From: JAKVAV01 sp047632755
GTDB lineage: Bacteria > Bacteroidota > Bacteroidia > Flavobacteriales_D > Cryomorphaceae
Direction of reading: 5' to 3'
NCBI GenBank assembly: GCA_047632755.1
Contig: JBLIDT010000005.1
Coordinates: forward strand, 115,629-179,628
Length of the DNA: 64,000 nucleotides
Every line of letters begins with the position of its first letter. The first letter of the stretch is position 1. Positions 25,644 through 34,797 of this stretch are shown here, piece by piece. The notes beneath the pieces were generated by a model. It was not told the DNA's origin and made no database searches. It saw only the letters and a list, made by a program, of their open reading frames with translations. A program made the translations under genes and the position numbers.

Positions 25644-26325
25644 ACTTGAAAATGGTATAAATGATTTTGTAGCCCGCTAAAATACTTCCTTTCACGGTAC
25701 CAGATACTTTCGACACTCCTTTTCGCTTGCGATACGTAACGGGTATTTCTGCAAAAGTAATCTTCTTCTTTAGGGCCTTCACTTGCATTTCGACTGTCCA
25801 GCCAAAGTCTCGATCCACCATTCCTATCTCTTCGTAAGCCCTTCGTGTAATTGCCCGAAAAGGGCCTAAATCGGTAAATGTAGAGCCATACATGATTTTC
25901 ATCAACGATGTCGCTAACCAGTTTCCAAAAAGCTGCTGAGGCATCATTGAGCCCTTTTCTCTGACTCCACTTGCCCTGCTCCCTATTACCATTTCGGCCT
26001 GACCGCTATAAATGGGCTCTAGCAAAAGAGTCATTTCTTCGGGATGATCTGAATAATCAGCATCCAAAAAAACCAAGATGTCTGGCGGAGGACTAGTATT
26101 GAGCGACGTGTCTATTGCCATAAGGCAAGCAGCTCCATAGCCTTGCTCAGGCTGGTCTACTACGACAGCACCTGCTTCTTTGGCCCGCTCTACGGTACGG
26201 TCAGTGCTATTGTTGTTTGCGACAACCACTTGCCTGACTAAATCCTTAGGAATATCGTTCAAGACCAATCCTATCGATTCCTCCTCGTTAAAGGCAGGAA
26301 TAATCACATCAATTATTATCTTCAA
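25636..26325 (-). CDS. Family 2 glycosyltransferase (dolichyl-phosphate-mannose synthase-like)
   Basis: The 229-residue protein has a GT-A domain with IPAFNEEESIGLVLNDIP near the start, VVANNNSTDRTVERA, FLDADYSDHPEEM (DxD) and GSRASGVREKGSM. It lacks the C-terminal helices of larger DPM1 proteins. Enzymes of this type move a sugar from GDP- or UDP-sugar to polyprenyl phosphate. Placed before a CESA-like enzyme and a GT-C enzyme, it could supply the lipid-linked sugar used by the latter. It starts 7 bp after the stop of the Fe-S membrane protein gene and overlaps the next gene by 8 bp. Confidence 0.9.
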   Translation of the reverse strand: MKIIIDVIIPAFNEEESIGLVLNDIPKDLVRQVVVANNNSTDRTVERAKEAGAVVVDQPEQGYGAACLMAIDTSLNTSPPPDILVFLDADYSDHPEEMTLLLEPIYSGQAEMVIGSRASGVREKGSMMPQQLFGNWLATSLMKIMYGSTFTDLGPFRAITRRAYEEIGMVDRDFGWTVEMQVKALKKKITFAEIPVTYRKRKGVSKVSGTVKGSILAGYKIIYTIFKYA

Positions 26326-26332
26326 AATTGGC

Positions 26333-28096
26333 TTATAGATTCAATGTTGCGCCTTCGCGACCAATCAAAATTGGATTGTCATTAATTCGACCTTCTTCGT
26401 CTTTGTTCTCAAGCTTGAGAACCCCACGAGGACAAACAGCGCTGCAAACCCCACAACCCACGCAACTCGAGCGCACAATGTTCTGGCCGCGTTGAGCATA
26501 CCATCTTACATCGATACCCATTTCGCAGTGGGTGCTACAGTTTCCACAAGAGATGCATTGGCCACCGTTGGTGGTGATTCTAAATCGGGATTTAAATCGT
26601 TGTACCAGTCCCAGATAGGCAGCGAGTGGACAACCAAAGCGGCACCACACTCTGTTCCCCATTATTGGATAGAAACCCGTCCCTACTGCTCCTGCAAACA
26701 CAAATCCAATAGAGAAACCATAGACACTTCGCACATCATAAGAGTTTATACCCAACAGAACCGATGTGCCAGTGAAAGTGGTATACGTAACCCAAATAGT
26801 CATAAAGACGGCGAAAACGAGGACTGAGTGAACCAAGACTCTTTCTATTTTCCAGGCACCCAATCGTTTGTCACTCAAATGGCGATAAGGGTCGCCGACA
26901 GTTTCGGCTAATCCTCCGCAACCACAAACCCAAGAGCAGTACCATCGCTTCCCGAAGAAATAAGTCAAGATGGGCACTCCAATGGCAAAAAGGACCACTC
27001 CCCATGCAAAGAGGAATATCCCTAAGGTACCTTCACTGAGGTATTGATCTACTCGATAGTCAAAGAAGAAAGTGTAATCTAGCGGCCAAGCACTTTTAAA
27101 ATCGTAAGCTGGCAACTGAAAACTGGTCAATATTTGCGGAAGTGTAAAAGCAAAAGCGATTTGAAAGAACAAAACGGAAACTGTTCTCACCTGTTGGTAT
27201 TGATTTCCACGGTACTTGAGCATCATCTTGAAGCCCATCGTAGTCATAGCGATAGTGTAGAGGAAGCCGTACAAGAACCAACGATCTGAAGCCGAACCAG
27301 CGAGTATCTTAGCCAGAGGCTTGAGAAGCACTACCTGATTAGTAAGATAGGCGGGCAACTGATAGAGTACGATGTAAAACACCACCAAACAGACAAATAC
27401 AATGATTGCTGGGTAGTGACGCGTTTGAGACTTGTTGTGAAAAACATGGTCATTGTGAATTCCCTCCTGCTTGAAAGCCAGGGGCAAAGCAAAAAGAAAC
27501 CCGCCTAAAACAGCAAAACCAAAAATCAACCAAGCCATCAATCCCGTCTTTAACCAATCGGGCGCTCCCACTTGCATTACTTGTGGCAATATATAAGTGA
27601 CTTGATCTGAGCTTATGCCGTATTGGCTGACAACAGAACCATTGACCTCTGTCACTTTCTCTTTAAAATTCTTTTCGAAGTCAGCATAGCTGTCCCAGCT
27701 CCTGCCAATCATCCAGCCAGTATTCTCTTTCAGCTTATCCTGAACAAAGACATCATCGAAATTCTGCTCGATAAAGCCTTCATCGTAGTTTGAAGGGTCA
27801 GAGCCCAATAATTGACCCAGCTCTACAATCCTCTCTTCAGATATTCCTTTCTGTCTAACAACATCTTGAGCGTATTCATCGAATGCATCACTTAACCTAC
27901 CAACCATCAATACTGGAGGAGCCGGATCAAGCGTGCTAACGCTATTTGCAAGAAGCTGATGCTTTGATTCAATTACATCTGATAAGTCACTGTTATTAAA
28001 ATTTATATCCACAATAAATGATAGTGATATAAACACGGCTGAGCTCAAAACAAAGAGGCTCTTCCCAACAGACTTCAACACCTTATCCCTCATCAT
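26333..28096 (-). CDS. NosR/NapH-like membrane iron-sulfur protein
   Basis: The 587-residue protein has a signal-anchor helix (~12-30), a periplasmic part of ~150 residues, then about seven membrane helices. A cytoplasmic-side Cys motif WYCSWVCGCGG (~395) and VWCRFGCPLAA (~495) resemble the CxxxCP motifs of NosR and NapH. The C-terminus carries two 4Fe-4S clusters: CISCGNCSTHCEMG and CVGCGVCSAVCPRG. The design fits an electron carrier between cytoplasm and periplasm or quinone. No nitrous oxide or nitrate reductase genes are near. Its start overlaps by 4 bp the stop of a flavoprotein gene, the likely electron donor; the periplasmic acceptor is unknown. Confidence 0.88.
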   Translation of the reverse strand: MMRDKVLKSVGKSLFVLSSAVFISLSFIVDINFNNSDLSDVIESKHQLLANSVSTLDPAPPVLMVGRLSDAFDEYAQDVVRQKGISEERIVELGQLLGSDPSNYDEGFIEQNFDDVFVQDKLKENTGWMIGRSWDSYADFEKNFKEKVTEVNGSVVSQYGISSDQVTYILPQVMQVGAPDWLKTGLMAWLIFGFAVLGGFLFALPLAFKQEGIHNDHVFHNKSQTRHYPAIIVFVCLVVFYIVLYQLPAYLTNQVVLLKPLAKILAGSASDRWFLYGFLYTIAMTTMGFKMMLKYRGNQYQQVRTVSVLFFQIAFAFTLPQILTSFQLPAYDFKSAWPLDYTFFFDYRVDQYLSEGTLGIFLFAWGVVLFAIGVPILTYFFGKRWYCSWVCGCGGLAETVGDPYRHLSDKRLGAWKIERVLVHSVLVFAVFMTIWVTYTTFTGTSVLLGINSYDVRSVYGFSIGFVFAGAVGTGFYPIMGNRVWCRFGCPLAAYLGLVQRFKSRFRITTNGGQCISCGNCSTHCEMGIDVRWYAQRGQNIVRSSCVGCGVCSAVCPRGVLKLENKDEEGRINDNPILIGREGATLNL

Positions 28097-29439
28097 GACA
28101 TCAATTTTTTAAGTAGTGATTTGGGAAGTTCGATCCCCGTTTCTTTTTCGAAAGCCGCTTTAAAATCCTTCGGCCACTTTTTGTAGAACTCTGGATCAAA
28201 ATTGGCCTTATCGATGTGAGCGATAACCTCTCCAACTCCGCGGCCTTCCCTCAGCACTTTGTCGAAGTATTCGTGACGAAGCCTAATGCCAAACGCATTG
28301 ATTCCTTGAAAGAGCTTGCTTTGCGGATGATAGGCTACCGTTATAAATTTGTTTTTTCCGCCTTCCCAGAAAAAGTGAGCTTGATTTTCATCGGCCTTAG
28401 CTTGGGGATTTCCATAAACCTGGTATTCAATGTCGAAAAACTTGGCTGAGTTGAACCATGGCCCTGGCAGGTATGATGCATTCTTTCCCGCCAATCGCTC
28501 CCCGAGAACCTCTCCCATCATTCTACCCACGTACCAAACGGGCTCTAAGCTCCGTCGGCCCTTGCGCGGCTCGCGAATTTGAGCACAATCGCCAACGGCA
28601 TATATAGAGTCGATGCTGGTCTGAAGACGATCGTCGACCAATATGGCTCGATCCATCTCGATTCCAGTATTTTGCAAAAATTCGATATTGGGAGCTACAC
28701 CAGTCGTTATCCCTACCAATTCACACCTCAGCTCATCCCCTGTCTTCGTAGTTACGGATTTCACTTTGCCGTTTTCGCCATTGATTTTTTCAATCTCAGC
28801 CTCATGCCGCAGATCTACTCCGTGATCCAGCAGGTGCTGACTGATGCGTTCGCCTTCATTCTTGGTAAGAATCATCCCCCAGAAAACATCTTCCCTCACC
28901 AGCATGGTAACGGGAATGTTTCGAGTGAGCAGCATCTCTGCCATTTCTACACCTATAAGACCGCCGCCTACAATGACCGCTTTCATTCCTCGCTTATTCC
29001 CTTCGAGAGGTGGAGGAGTTCGCTTTTCTAAATTTTCAAGATCTTGGAGACTTACCATGCCTTGCACTCCTTCTAAATCTTGGCCAGGCCAACCAAAGAA
29101 ACGAGGCCTGGAGCCCGTTGCAATCACCAGATCATCGTATGAAATCGTTTCGCCAGATTTCATCTTGAGTACCTTTTCACTTGGGTCTACTTCAATGACA
29201 TAATCAAAGACCAAATTAATGCGGTTCTTTTTCCAAAACCAATCCTCATAAGGCTTGATATTGTTGAACTGCATGTGGCCCATGTAGACATACATTATTG
29301 CAGTTCGGGAGAAAAAGTGCTTTGACTCGGCAGAAATCACAATAATTTCTACCTCGGAGTCATTCTTTCGAAGATGTCGGGCAGTAGAGATCCCAGATAT
29401 GCCATTTCCAATGATGACTACTTTACGGTTGATTGACAT
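28093..29439 (-). CDS. FAD/NAD(P)-dependent pyridine nucleotide-disulfide oxidoreductase family protein
   Basis: The 448-residue flavoprotein has the FAD Rossmann motif VIIGNGISGISTARHL at the N-terminus, a second NAD(P)-binding motif VIVGGGLIGVEMAEML (~160-175), and the C-terminal FAD contact SIYAVGDCAQIR (~290). It lacks a redox-active CxxxxC pair, so it is of the ferredoxin/rubredoxin-reductase or NADH-oxidase type rather than a thiol reductase. It would take electrons from NAD(P)H and, by neighbourhood, pass them to the membrane Fe-S protein whose gene overlaps by 4 bp. It is the first gene of the five-gene operon; the divergent subtilase gene starts 135 bp away. Confidence 0.92.
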   Translation of the reverse strand: MSINRKVVIIGNGISGISTARHLRKNDSEVEIIVISAESKHFFSRTAIMYVYMGHMQFNNIKPYEDWFWKKNRINLVFDYVIEVDPSEKVLKMKSGETISYDDLVIATGSRPRFFGWPGQDLEGVQGMVSLQDLENLEKRTPPPLEGNKRGMKAVIVGGGLIGVEMAEMLLTRNIPVTMLVREDVFWGMILTKNEGERISQHLLDHGVDLRHEAEIEKINGENGKVKSVTTKTGDELRCELVGITTGVAPNIEFLQNTGIEMDRAILVDDRLQTSIDSIYAVGDCAQIREPRKGRRSLEPVWYVGRMMGEVLGERLAGKNASYLPGPWFNSAKFFDIEYQVYGNPQAKADENQAHFFWEGGKNKFITVAYHPQSKLFQGINAFGIRLRHEYFDKVLREGRGVGEVIAHIDKANFDPEFYKKWPKDFKAAFEKETGIELPKSLLKKLMS

Positions 29440-29574
29440 TACCCCAAAGAAAACACATTAATTCGAAGAGCGCTTGTCGTTTCACCGACATTGTCAGAGT
29501 CCAAATAAGCTAAAAGAGTTGGAACGGATGGATGATCAAGATTTGGGTATATTCGGAGGCTAGAAATCCCAACT

Positions 29575-32193
29575 ATGACGAAGACTTTACGTGCCGCAGT
29601 TATCGCAATTACAGCGCTTACAGCTAGCATCACTACTAGTGCTCAACATGCATTTCTTGACCAGCCACTCATCGAAGCCCTCGATGAGGCCCAATCCAAT
29701 GAATTGATTTCCATCGCTATCATACTGGAAGATGTTGTGGATTTGCCAACCTTGAAGGCAGATTTCAACGATAGAAAACTTCCAGCCAAGGAAAGAGCGC
29801 CACTGGTAGAGAAAGCTCTCAAGGAGAAAGCGGCGGCCACACAACCTTCGATTTTGGATTTTATCCAAACCTCAAACATGGAACACTCCGATATTCAAAC
29901 TTTCTGGATTTCTAATTCCATTGCGCTAAAGGTAGAACCGGAACTAGTTGCGGCGCTATCAAATAGAGCCGACATCGCCTACATGTATCTCAATAGAAAT
30001 GCTTTTGGCTATATGCCAAAAGTCGAAAAAACTCCAGGAGCTGCAAAAAGCGCCGGCGGAATAGAGCCAGGCCTTGAAGCCATCGGTGCTCCTGAGATGT
30101 GGGCAATGGGATATACAGGTCACGGCCGCATTGCCATGACTTACGATACTGGTGTGTGGGACGATCACCCCAGTCATCAAAGAAGATTTCTTGCCAATAG
30201 AATGCCATTGCTAAGCACTTGGTATGCTTACGATAGCCCTGTACCAGTTGACAAATCGAGCAGCCACGGTACTCACGTAACGGGAACAATGCTCGGACTA
30301 GACACCGCTACAAACGATACAATCGGGATGGCGCCACGAGCTTATTATATTGCAACCGACCCCGTAGTTTCCAATTTGGCGGATGTGAAACCGCTCACTG
30401 ATTTTATGCCAGGCTACGAATGGTCAATGAACCCAGACGGCGATCCTGAAACCACCAATGACATTCCCGATGTCATCAATAATTCTTGGGGTTTTGGCCC
30501 CACTCTGGATGAGGCGCCATGTCAAGAATTTGTCGTTCCTGTTTTTACAGCTGTGGAGGCGGCTGGTATCGCAAATGTATTCTCGGCAGGAAATGAAGGC
30601 CCAGGAGATATGACCATGAGCGTACCTCACAATACCAACACGGGGTTGGTAAACTCTTTCACGGTTGGTGCGACGTCATCGACAGGTAGCTATCCCATTG
30701 CAAGTTTTTCTAGCCGCGGACCTAGCATCTGCGGAGGCGAAGGAAGCATTTTAATAAAGCCTGAAGTTTCCGCACCTGGTGTGAATGTTCGCTCTTCGAT
30801 CGAAAATGGGGAATACGACTCCTACAATGGAACTTCTATGGCAGCTCCCCATGTAAGTGGTGCTGTTCTTCTTTTACGAGAGGCCTTTCCCGATGTAACA
30901 GGTGAGGAAATTCTTTTGGCCATCTACAATAGTGCGGTCGATCTTGGTGTTGAGGGAGAAGACAATACCTACGGAATGGGATTCGTGAATGTGAAGAATG
31001 CTTTTGACTTGTTGTCTGAAACGAACACCCCTGCTCCTCCTGCCGTGCTCAATACGGATATTGAGTTGGTTAGAATTGTCAGCCCTACGGATGACATTAT
31101 TTGCACGGATGGGAGCCTTGGTTTTGCTCCTATTGTAGAAGTTCGCAATAACGGAAATGAGTCCATAGACGGTTTCAACCTATTTGTATCAGTCATTGGC
31201 GAAACACTCGAAATACCCTTAGAAGTGCAGGTGGTGCTGGCGCCTGGCGAAAGCAATGAAATTCAATTGTCGGAAATCACTTACGACGGCACAGGTTTTA
31301 AAGAGCTGCACGTGCGCATCGTCCCTCTAGTGGGAGAGTATGATGTATTGAATAACCATGGCGTCTATCGATTTACAGAAATCCCTAAACATGACTGGGA
31401 ATTAGCAGGAGCCTTTGAAGACGACTTTAGTTTAGGGATTAATCAAGAAGTCTGGACAGTTTACAATCCCGATGCTGCCATTACTTGGGACACGCTCAAC
31501 GTTCTTCAAATAGATGGAAACGAAGGCTTGGCCGCATACATGAATCACCCTGAATACTTCACCGTTATCAGCCAAGATGATCATCTGATCAGCCCATTGA
31601 TTGAAAACCGACCTGAGAATACCAATTCAATGGCTTTCGATTACTTCTACAGAAAAAGAAGCAGTATTTCATTTACCATGGATACACTGGTTGTTTTCAT
31701 CAACCGCAGTTGTGGAGATGAATACATGAGTGAAGAATTGCTGCGCTTGGGAGGTGAGGACCTTTGGACCAATGATGATTCAGAACAGGATGCCTTACCT
31801 GAATCTATCGAAGACTGGCGAACGATCAACTTGGATATGGAGTTTGAAAATACCGATCCTTTCTTCTTCAGCTTTGTAACGCTCAATCGAAGAGGGAATA
31901 ACCTATTGATAGACAATGTTAGAATGGGCACGAATCTGAGTACTTCAGACTCCTCTCCTAATCTTATAGCTCGAATCTTCCCAAATCCAACGAGTGCTAG
32001 TTTTAGAATAGAGTGGAATGAGGCAGGAAGAGCTGACGTGAGAATTTATGATCTCTCAGGTCGTGTCATCAACTTCCAGCAAAACTTGGAAAGTGGTGCG
32101 ATCATCGAAAAACTTGGGCTCAGCAAAGGAGCCTACATGGTTGAAGTATTCGTTGGTGAGAACAGATCTTCTCAGAAACTCATCGTGAACTAG
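29575..32193 (+). CDS. Secreted S8 (subtilase) peptidase with T9SS sorting domain
   Basis: The 872-residue protein has a signal peptide (about residues 1-23, ending ITTSA). A prodomain precedes the subtilase domain. The catalytic triad is complete: Asp in TYDTGVWDDH near residue 189, His in SSHGTHVTGT near 231, Ser in NGTSMAAPHVSG near 421, with the oxyanion Asn in SAGNEGPGD near 337. A beta-sandwich region (~480-770) follows. The last ~80 residues form a T9SS type A sorting domain (FPNPTSASFRIEW, VRIYDLSGR, KGAYMVEVFVG). It is a secreted or surface-anchored protease. Its stop overlaps by 4 bp the stop of the convergent T9SS protein gene. Confidence 0.95.
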   Translation: MTKTLRAAVIAITALTASITTSAQHAFLDQPLIEALDEAQSNELISIAIILEDVVDLPTLKADFNDRKLPAKERAPLVEKALKEKAAATQPSILDFIQTSNMEHSDIQTFWISNSIALKVEPELVAALSNRADIAYMYLNRNAFGYMPKVEKTPGAAKSAGGIEPGLEAIGAPEMWAMGYTGHGRIAMTYDTGVWDDHPSHQRRFLANRMPLLSTWYAYDSPVPVDKSSSHGTHVTGTMLGLDTATNDTIGMAPRAYYIATDPVVSNLADVKPLTDFMPGYEWSMNPDGDPETTNDIPDVINNSWGFGPTLDEAPCQEFVVPVFTAVEAAGIANVFSAGNEGPGDMTMSVPHNTNTGLVNSFTVGATSSTGSYPIASFSSRGPSICGGEGSILIKPEVSAPGVNVRSSIENGEYDSYNGTSMAAPHVSGAVLLLREAFPDVTGEEILLAIYNSAVDLGVEGEDNTYGMGFVNVKNAFDLLSETNTPAPPAVLNTDIELVRIVSPTDDIICTDGSLGFAPIVEVRNNGNESIDGFNLFVSVIGETLEIPLEVQVVLAPGESNEIQLSEITYDGTGFKELHVRIVPLVGEYDVLNNHGVYRFTEIPKHDWELAGAFEDDFSLGINQEVWTVYNPDAAITWDTLNVLQIDGNEGLAAYMNHPEYFTVISQDDHLISPLIENRPENTNSMAFDYFYRKRSSISFTMDTLVVFINRSCGDEYMSEELLRLGGEDLWTNDDSEQDALPESIEDWRTINLDMEFENTDPFFFSFVTLNRRGNNLLIDNVRMGTNLSTSDSSPNLIARIFPNPTSASFRIEWNEAGRADVRIYDLSGRVINFQQNLESGAIIEKLGLSKGAYMVEVFVGENRSSQKLIVN

Positions 32194-33266
32194 CGGCTTA
32201 CGATCAAGCGCTTCGTTAAAACCGTTTTGGAACCGTAGACACTTACGAGGTATATCCCTTCGGGTAACTCGGAAATATCAATAGATGCTGCCGCGCCCAA
32301 TCTGCCAGCACTGACCTCTCTGCCCGTTAGATCTAAAATTCTGAAGACACCCTCGAAACCAGAAGGAACACTTATTTTCAAATTGCTCGAAGTGGGGTTT
32401 GGATAAATCTTAAAATCGCTGTCGCTGATTTCCGTTGAATTTAGAGCGGATTGATTGCTCAAATAGCGAAATGAAATAAGCGCATCTTCGATGAAAACGG
32501 CTTCGGCCACTACCCCACCCGCATCGGGAGATATCCATGTGTAGTTGATTTGCTGTGGCCTTTCAACTAGTGTCCCCGTTTGGGTGAAACCAAGATAGAT
32601 TGTATCTGTAATGTCAAGCTCAGTGCGGACTCTCAAACAATTGTATGATGCTCCAGGAAGGATTAACTCTCCCCACGCATCGGCATTGGTAGAGCGCGAG
32701 CCTGACTGACCTACAGCTCCTAGACTCGGCACATCAGTAAGGAAATAAAACGAATGGGTATTCATATCCCCGAATGACAATGGAAAGGAGTAAACCACAT
32801 CGAGCGTGTCGTATGTCGACAATAGTGGAAGGCCTGCCACTTCTGCTGCATTTCCAGTTATAAAGTAACCTTCCTCATCCGATCGATAGAATTGGTAAGT
32901 CTCTTCGACTTCCACGGGCAAAGGAAGCTCGAAATCAAGCACAGCCAATTCAAGCGCATGAGTGGAGAAATTTTCACCCGCAAAAAAGGGATTGCCAAAG
33001 AAAAGGTTGAACAAATCAGGAGTAGAATCCAGAGGGTAATAGGAATCCGTTACTACCAAACCTTCTGAACTTAAAGTACTGAAGTCCCAAATAAGGTCTT
33101 CACCACCTTCAGACATGACATCAATCGGATCTGCAATGAGATCAGCAACTTGGGTGTATTCAAAAACATCACCTGCAGAAATGAAGTTATTTTGATCTAC
33201 AACTGGCTGTGCCAGTAGACCAACAGAAATAGTAGTAAAAAGTAGAAGTGAATAAAGTGATTTCAT
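32190..33266 (-). CDS. Secreted protein with T9SS sorting domain (358 aa)
   Basis: A signal peptide (MKSLYSLLLFTTISVGLLAQ) is followed by ~250 residues of beta-rich sequence that I cannot assign. The C-terminus is a T9SS type A sorting domain: IYPNPTSSNLKISV, FRILDLTGREV, ELPEGIYLVSVYG and the terminal KRLIV. The protein is therefore exported across the outer membrane by type IX secretion. It ends tail-to-tail with the subtilase gene, overlapping by 4 bp, with no terminator between. A role linked to the protease is possible but unsupported. Confidence 0.85.
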   Translation of the reverse strand: MKSLYSLLLFTTISVGLLAQPVVDQNNFISAGDVFEYTQVADLIADPIDVMSEGGEDLIWDFSTLSSEGLVVTDSYYPLDSTPDLFNLFFGNPFFAGENFSTHALELAVLDFELPLPVEVEETYQFYRSDEEGYFITGNAAEVAGLPLLSTYDTLDVVYSFPLSFGDMNTHSFYFLTDVPSLGAVGQSGSRSTNADAWGELILPGASYNCLRVRTELDITDTIYLGFTQTGTLVERPQQINYTWISPDAGGVVAEAVFIEDALISFRYLSNQSALNSTEISDSDFKIYPNPTSSNLKISVPSGFEGVFRILDLTGREVSAGRLGAAASIDISELPEGIYLVSVYGSKTVLTKRLIVSR

Positions 33267-33315
33267 AGCAGTTGATTTAAACGAGGCCTAAAATACTGCG
33301 AAATGAACGAAATAA

Positions 33316-33837
33316 CTAGAGCGACAATCTCAATTGACTATGAGCACCCTCAAGTTCCAGAAGCTTTCTTTTAGTGGGAAGACCGCCTGCGTATCCGACC
33401 AAATTGACGTCGCGACCAACTATTCGGTGACCTGGGATTAAGATGGATAGCACATTACCCCCATTGGCAGATGCCTCAGCTCTAGCGGCTTCGGCAATGC
33501 CCAGATTTATAGATAAATCGAGATAAGTTGCGGTTTTACCGAAAGGTATTTCTGTAAGCTCATTCCATACCTTCTTTTAAAAATCACTACCCACCACTAA
33601 TAATGGAATGGAGAACTCTACTTTTTCACCATCAAAATACTCTGCGAGCTCTATTCTGGCCAGTTCGATAACAACGGAAGTTCCTTTTTATACTCCCCGT
33701 TCAATCCATGAACCATTCGCTGATCAATGGAAGAGCGCATTCTGCGGGAACGCCAATCGCACAGCAAAGCAGATCTCAGTATGAACCGAGAATTAGCACT
33801 CCAAGGGGAGATTGGAATGCGCTAATAATTATGGAAT
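33316..33837 (-). pseudogene. Decayed O6-methylguanine-DNA methyltransferase (Ogt/MGMT)
   Basis: On the minus strand the remains read, in order: AFQSPLGVLILGSY, a stop, then in another frame DWRSRRMRSSIDQRM, then VVIELARIELAEYFDGEKVEF, LLVVGSDF, a stop (TAA near 33578), KKVWNELTEIPFGKTATYLDL, GIAEAARAEASANGG and the active-site region ILIPGHRIVG followed by GYAGGLPTKRKLLELEGA. The order is exactly that of an Ogt protein. The family active site is PCHR; here it reads PGHR, so the alkyl-accepting cysteine is Gly. Together with the frameshifts and stops this shows loss of the DNA repair function. An intact ogt or ada may exist elsewhere. Confidence 0.88.
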
Positions 33838-34076
33838 AAGTCAACCTTCTGAAAACATAGAATTTTAAAGAAAATCGGCTATTTCTTCAAGGCTAAATAT
33901 TGCTTTACAAAGAGAAGTATCATTGAAAATAGGTCGTCCTGCAATGGAAGATGCCCAAGCAAAGCATATCTTGGATTAATCCCAAAACATGCAGCCGTTT
34001 TCACTTAGGTGAACTAGATTGCGTGATTATTGGTTTTGACAACATCCGTTAAATATGATTCGTTTACAACTAAGTC

Positions 34077-34763
34077 ATGGCAAAACCGTTATTTTTGGTG
34101 CTTATGCGTAAAAGTCATTTCGTCTTCATTATTTCTTTACTCTTAATTCTCGCGGGTAGCTCTTCGCTCAACGCGCAAGATGGAGACGATGATCTTATCC
34201 AATTTTCGGGGGTGGTCATTACGGGAGACAGTTTGAGTCCTGTTCCATTTACCAATGTCCTTATCGAAAACACGAACAAGGGAACAATGACCGATTACTA
34301 CGGATACTTTTCATTCGTTGCACAAAAAGGAGATTCGATTCTTTTCTCTTCCATCGGCTATGAGCGACGTCGATTTATTATTCCCGATACATTAACCACG
34401 AATAGGTACTCGTTGATTCAAATCCTCGATAAGGACACCATTACCCTTAGAGAAACAGTGATCTATCCTTGGCCAACTCGGGAGCAGTTCAAGCAAGCCT
34501 TTTTGGCAATGGAAATTCCTGAAACTGATTTTGACCGCGCCCAACGCAATCTTTATCAAGCTGATATGATAGCTCGAATGGATGCCGCCATGCCAAGTGG
34601 AAGTGAGACTTTCAAGTACAGTATGCAACAGTATCAGCAACAAATATATTACGCTGGTCAGGCGCCTCCCATCAATGTTCTGAACCCTGTAGCCTGGGCA
34701 CAATTTGTCCAAGCTTGGAAGCGCGGCGATTTTAAATCAGAACGAAAACGCGGAGGGCAATAA
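34077..34763 (+). CDS. Exported CarboxypepD_reg-like protein
   Basis: The frame encodes 228 residues from ATG 34077, but the signal peptide fits better from ATG 34104 (MRKSHFVFIISLLLILAGSSSLNAQ). The body is a carboxypeptidase-regulatory-like (CarboxypepD_reg-like) beta domain: GVVITGDSLSPVPFTNVLIENTNKG, then GYFSFVAQKGDSILFSSIGYERR. A ~100-residue charged and Gln-rich C-terminal region follows (YSMQQYQQQIYYAGQ). It carries only the N-terminal domain type that TonB receptors use, without barrel. The TonB receptor gene starts 34 bp downstream, so both likely form one unit in the outer envelope. The function is otherwise unknown. Confidence 0.85.
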   Translation: MAKPLFLVLMRKSHFVFIISLLLILAGSSSLNAQDGDDDLIQFSGVVITGDSLSPVPFTNVLIENTNKGTMTDYYGYFSFVAQKGDSILFSSIGYERRRFIIPDTLTTNRYSLIQILDKDTITLRETVIYPWPTREQFKQAFLAMEIPETDFDRAQRNLYQADMIARMDAAMPSGSETFKYSMQQYQQQIYYAGQAPPINVLNPVAWAQFVQAWKRGDFKSERKRGGQ

Positions 34764-34797
34764 AACTTCGCTCAATTCAGTTATGTTTGCGAACTGA

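Noticed and set aside
28579..29031. 150-codon plus-strand frame inside the flavoprotein gene
   Set aside because: It is antisense to a gene with clear FAD and NAD motifs; its composition is rich in Ser, Phe and His and shows no domain.
33842..34076. Possible further gene remnant (reading IGRPAMEDAQAKHILD)
   Set aside because: Only ~16 residues look protein-like and no family can be named; nothing else is visible in this 235-bp space.
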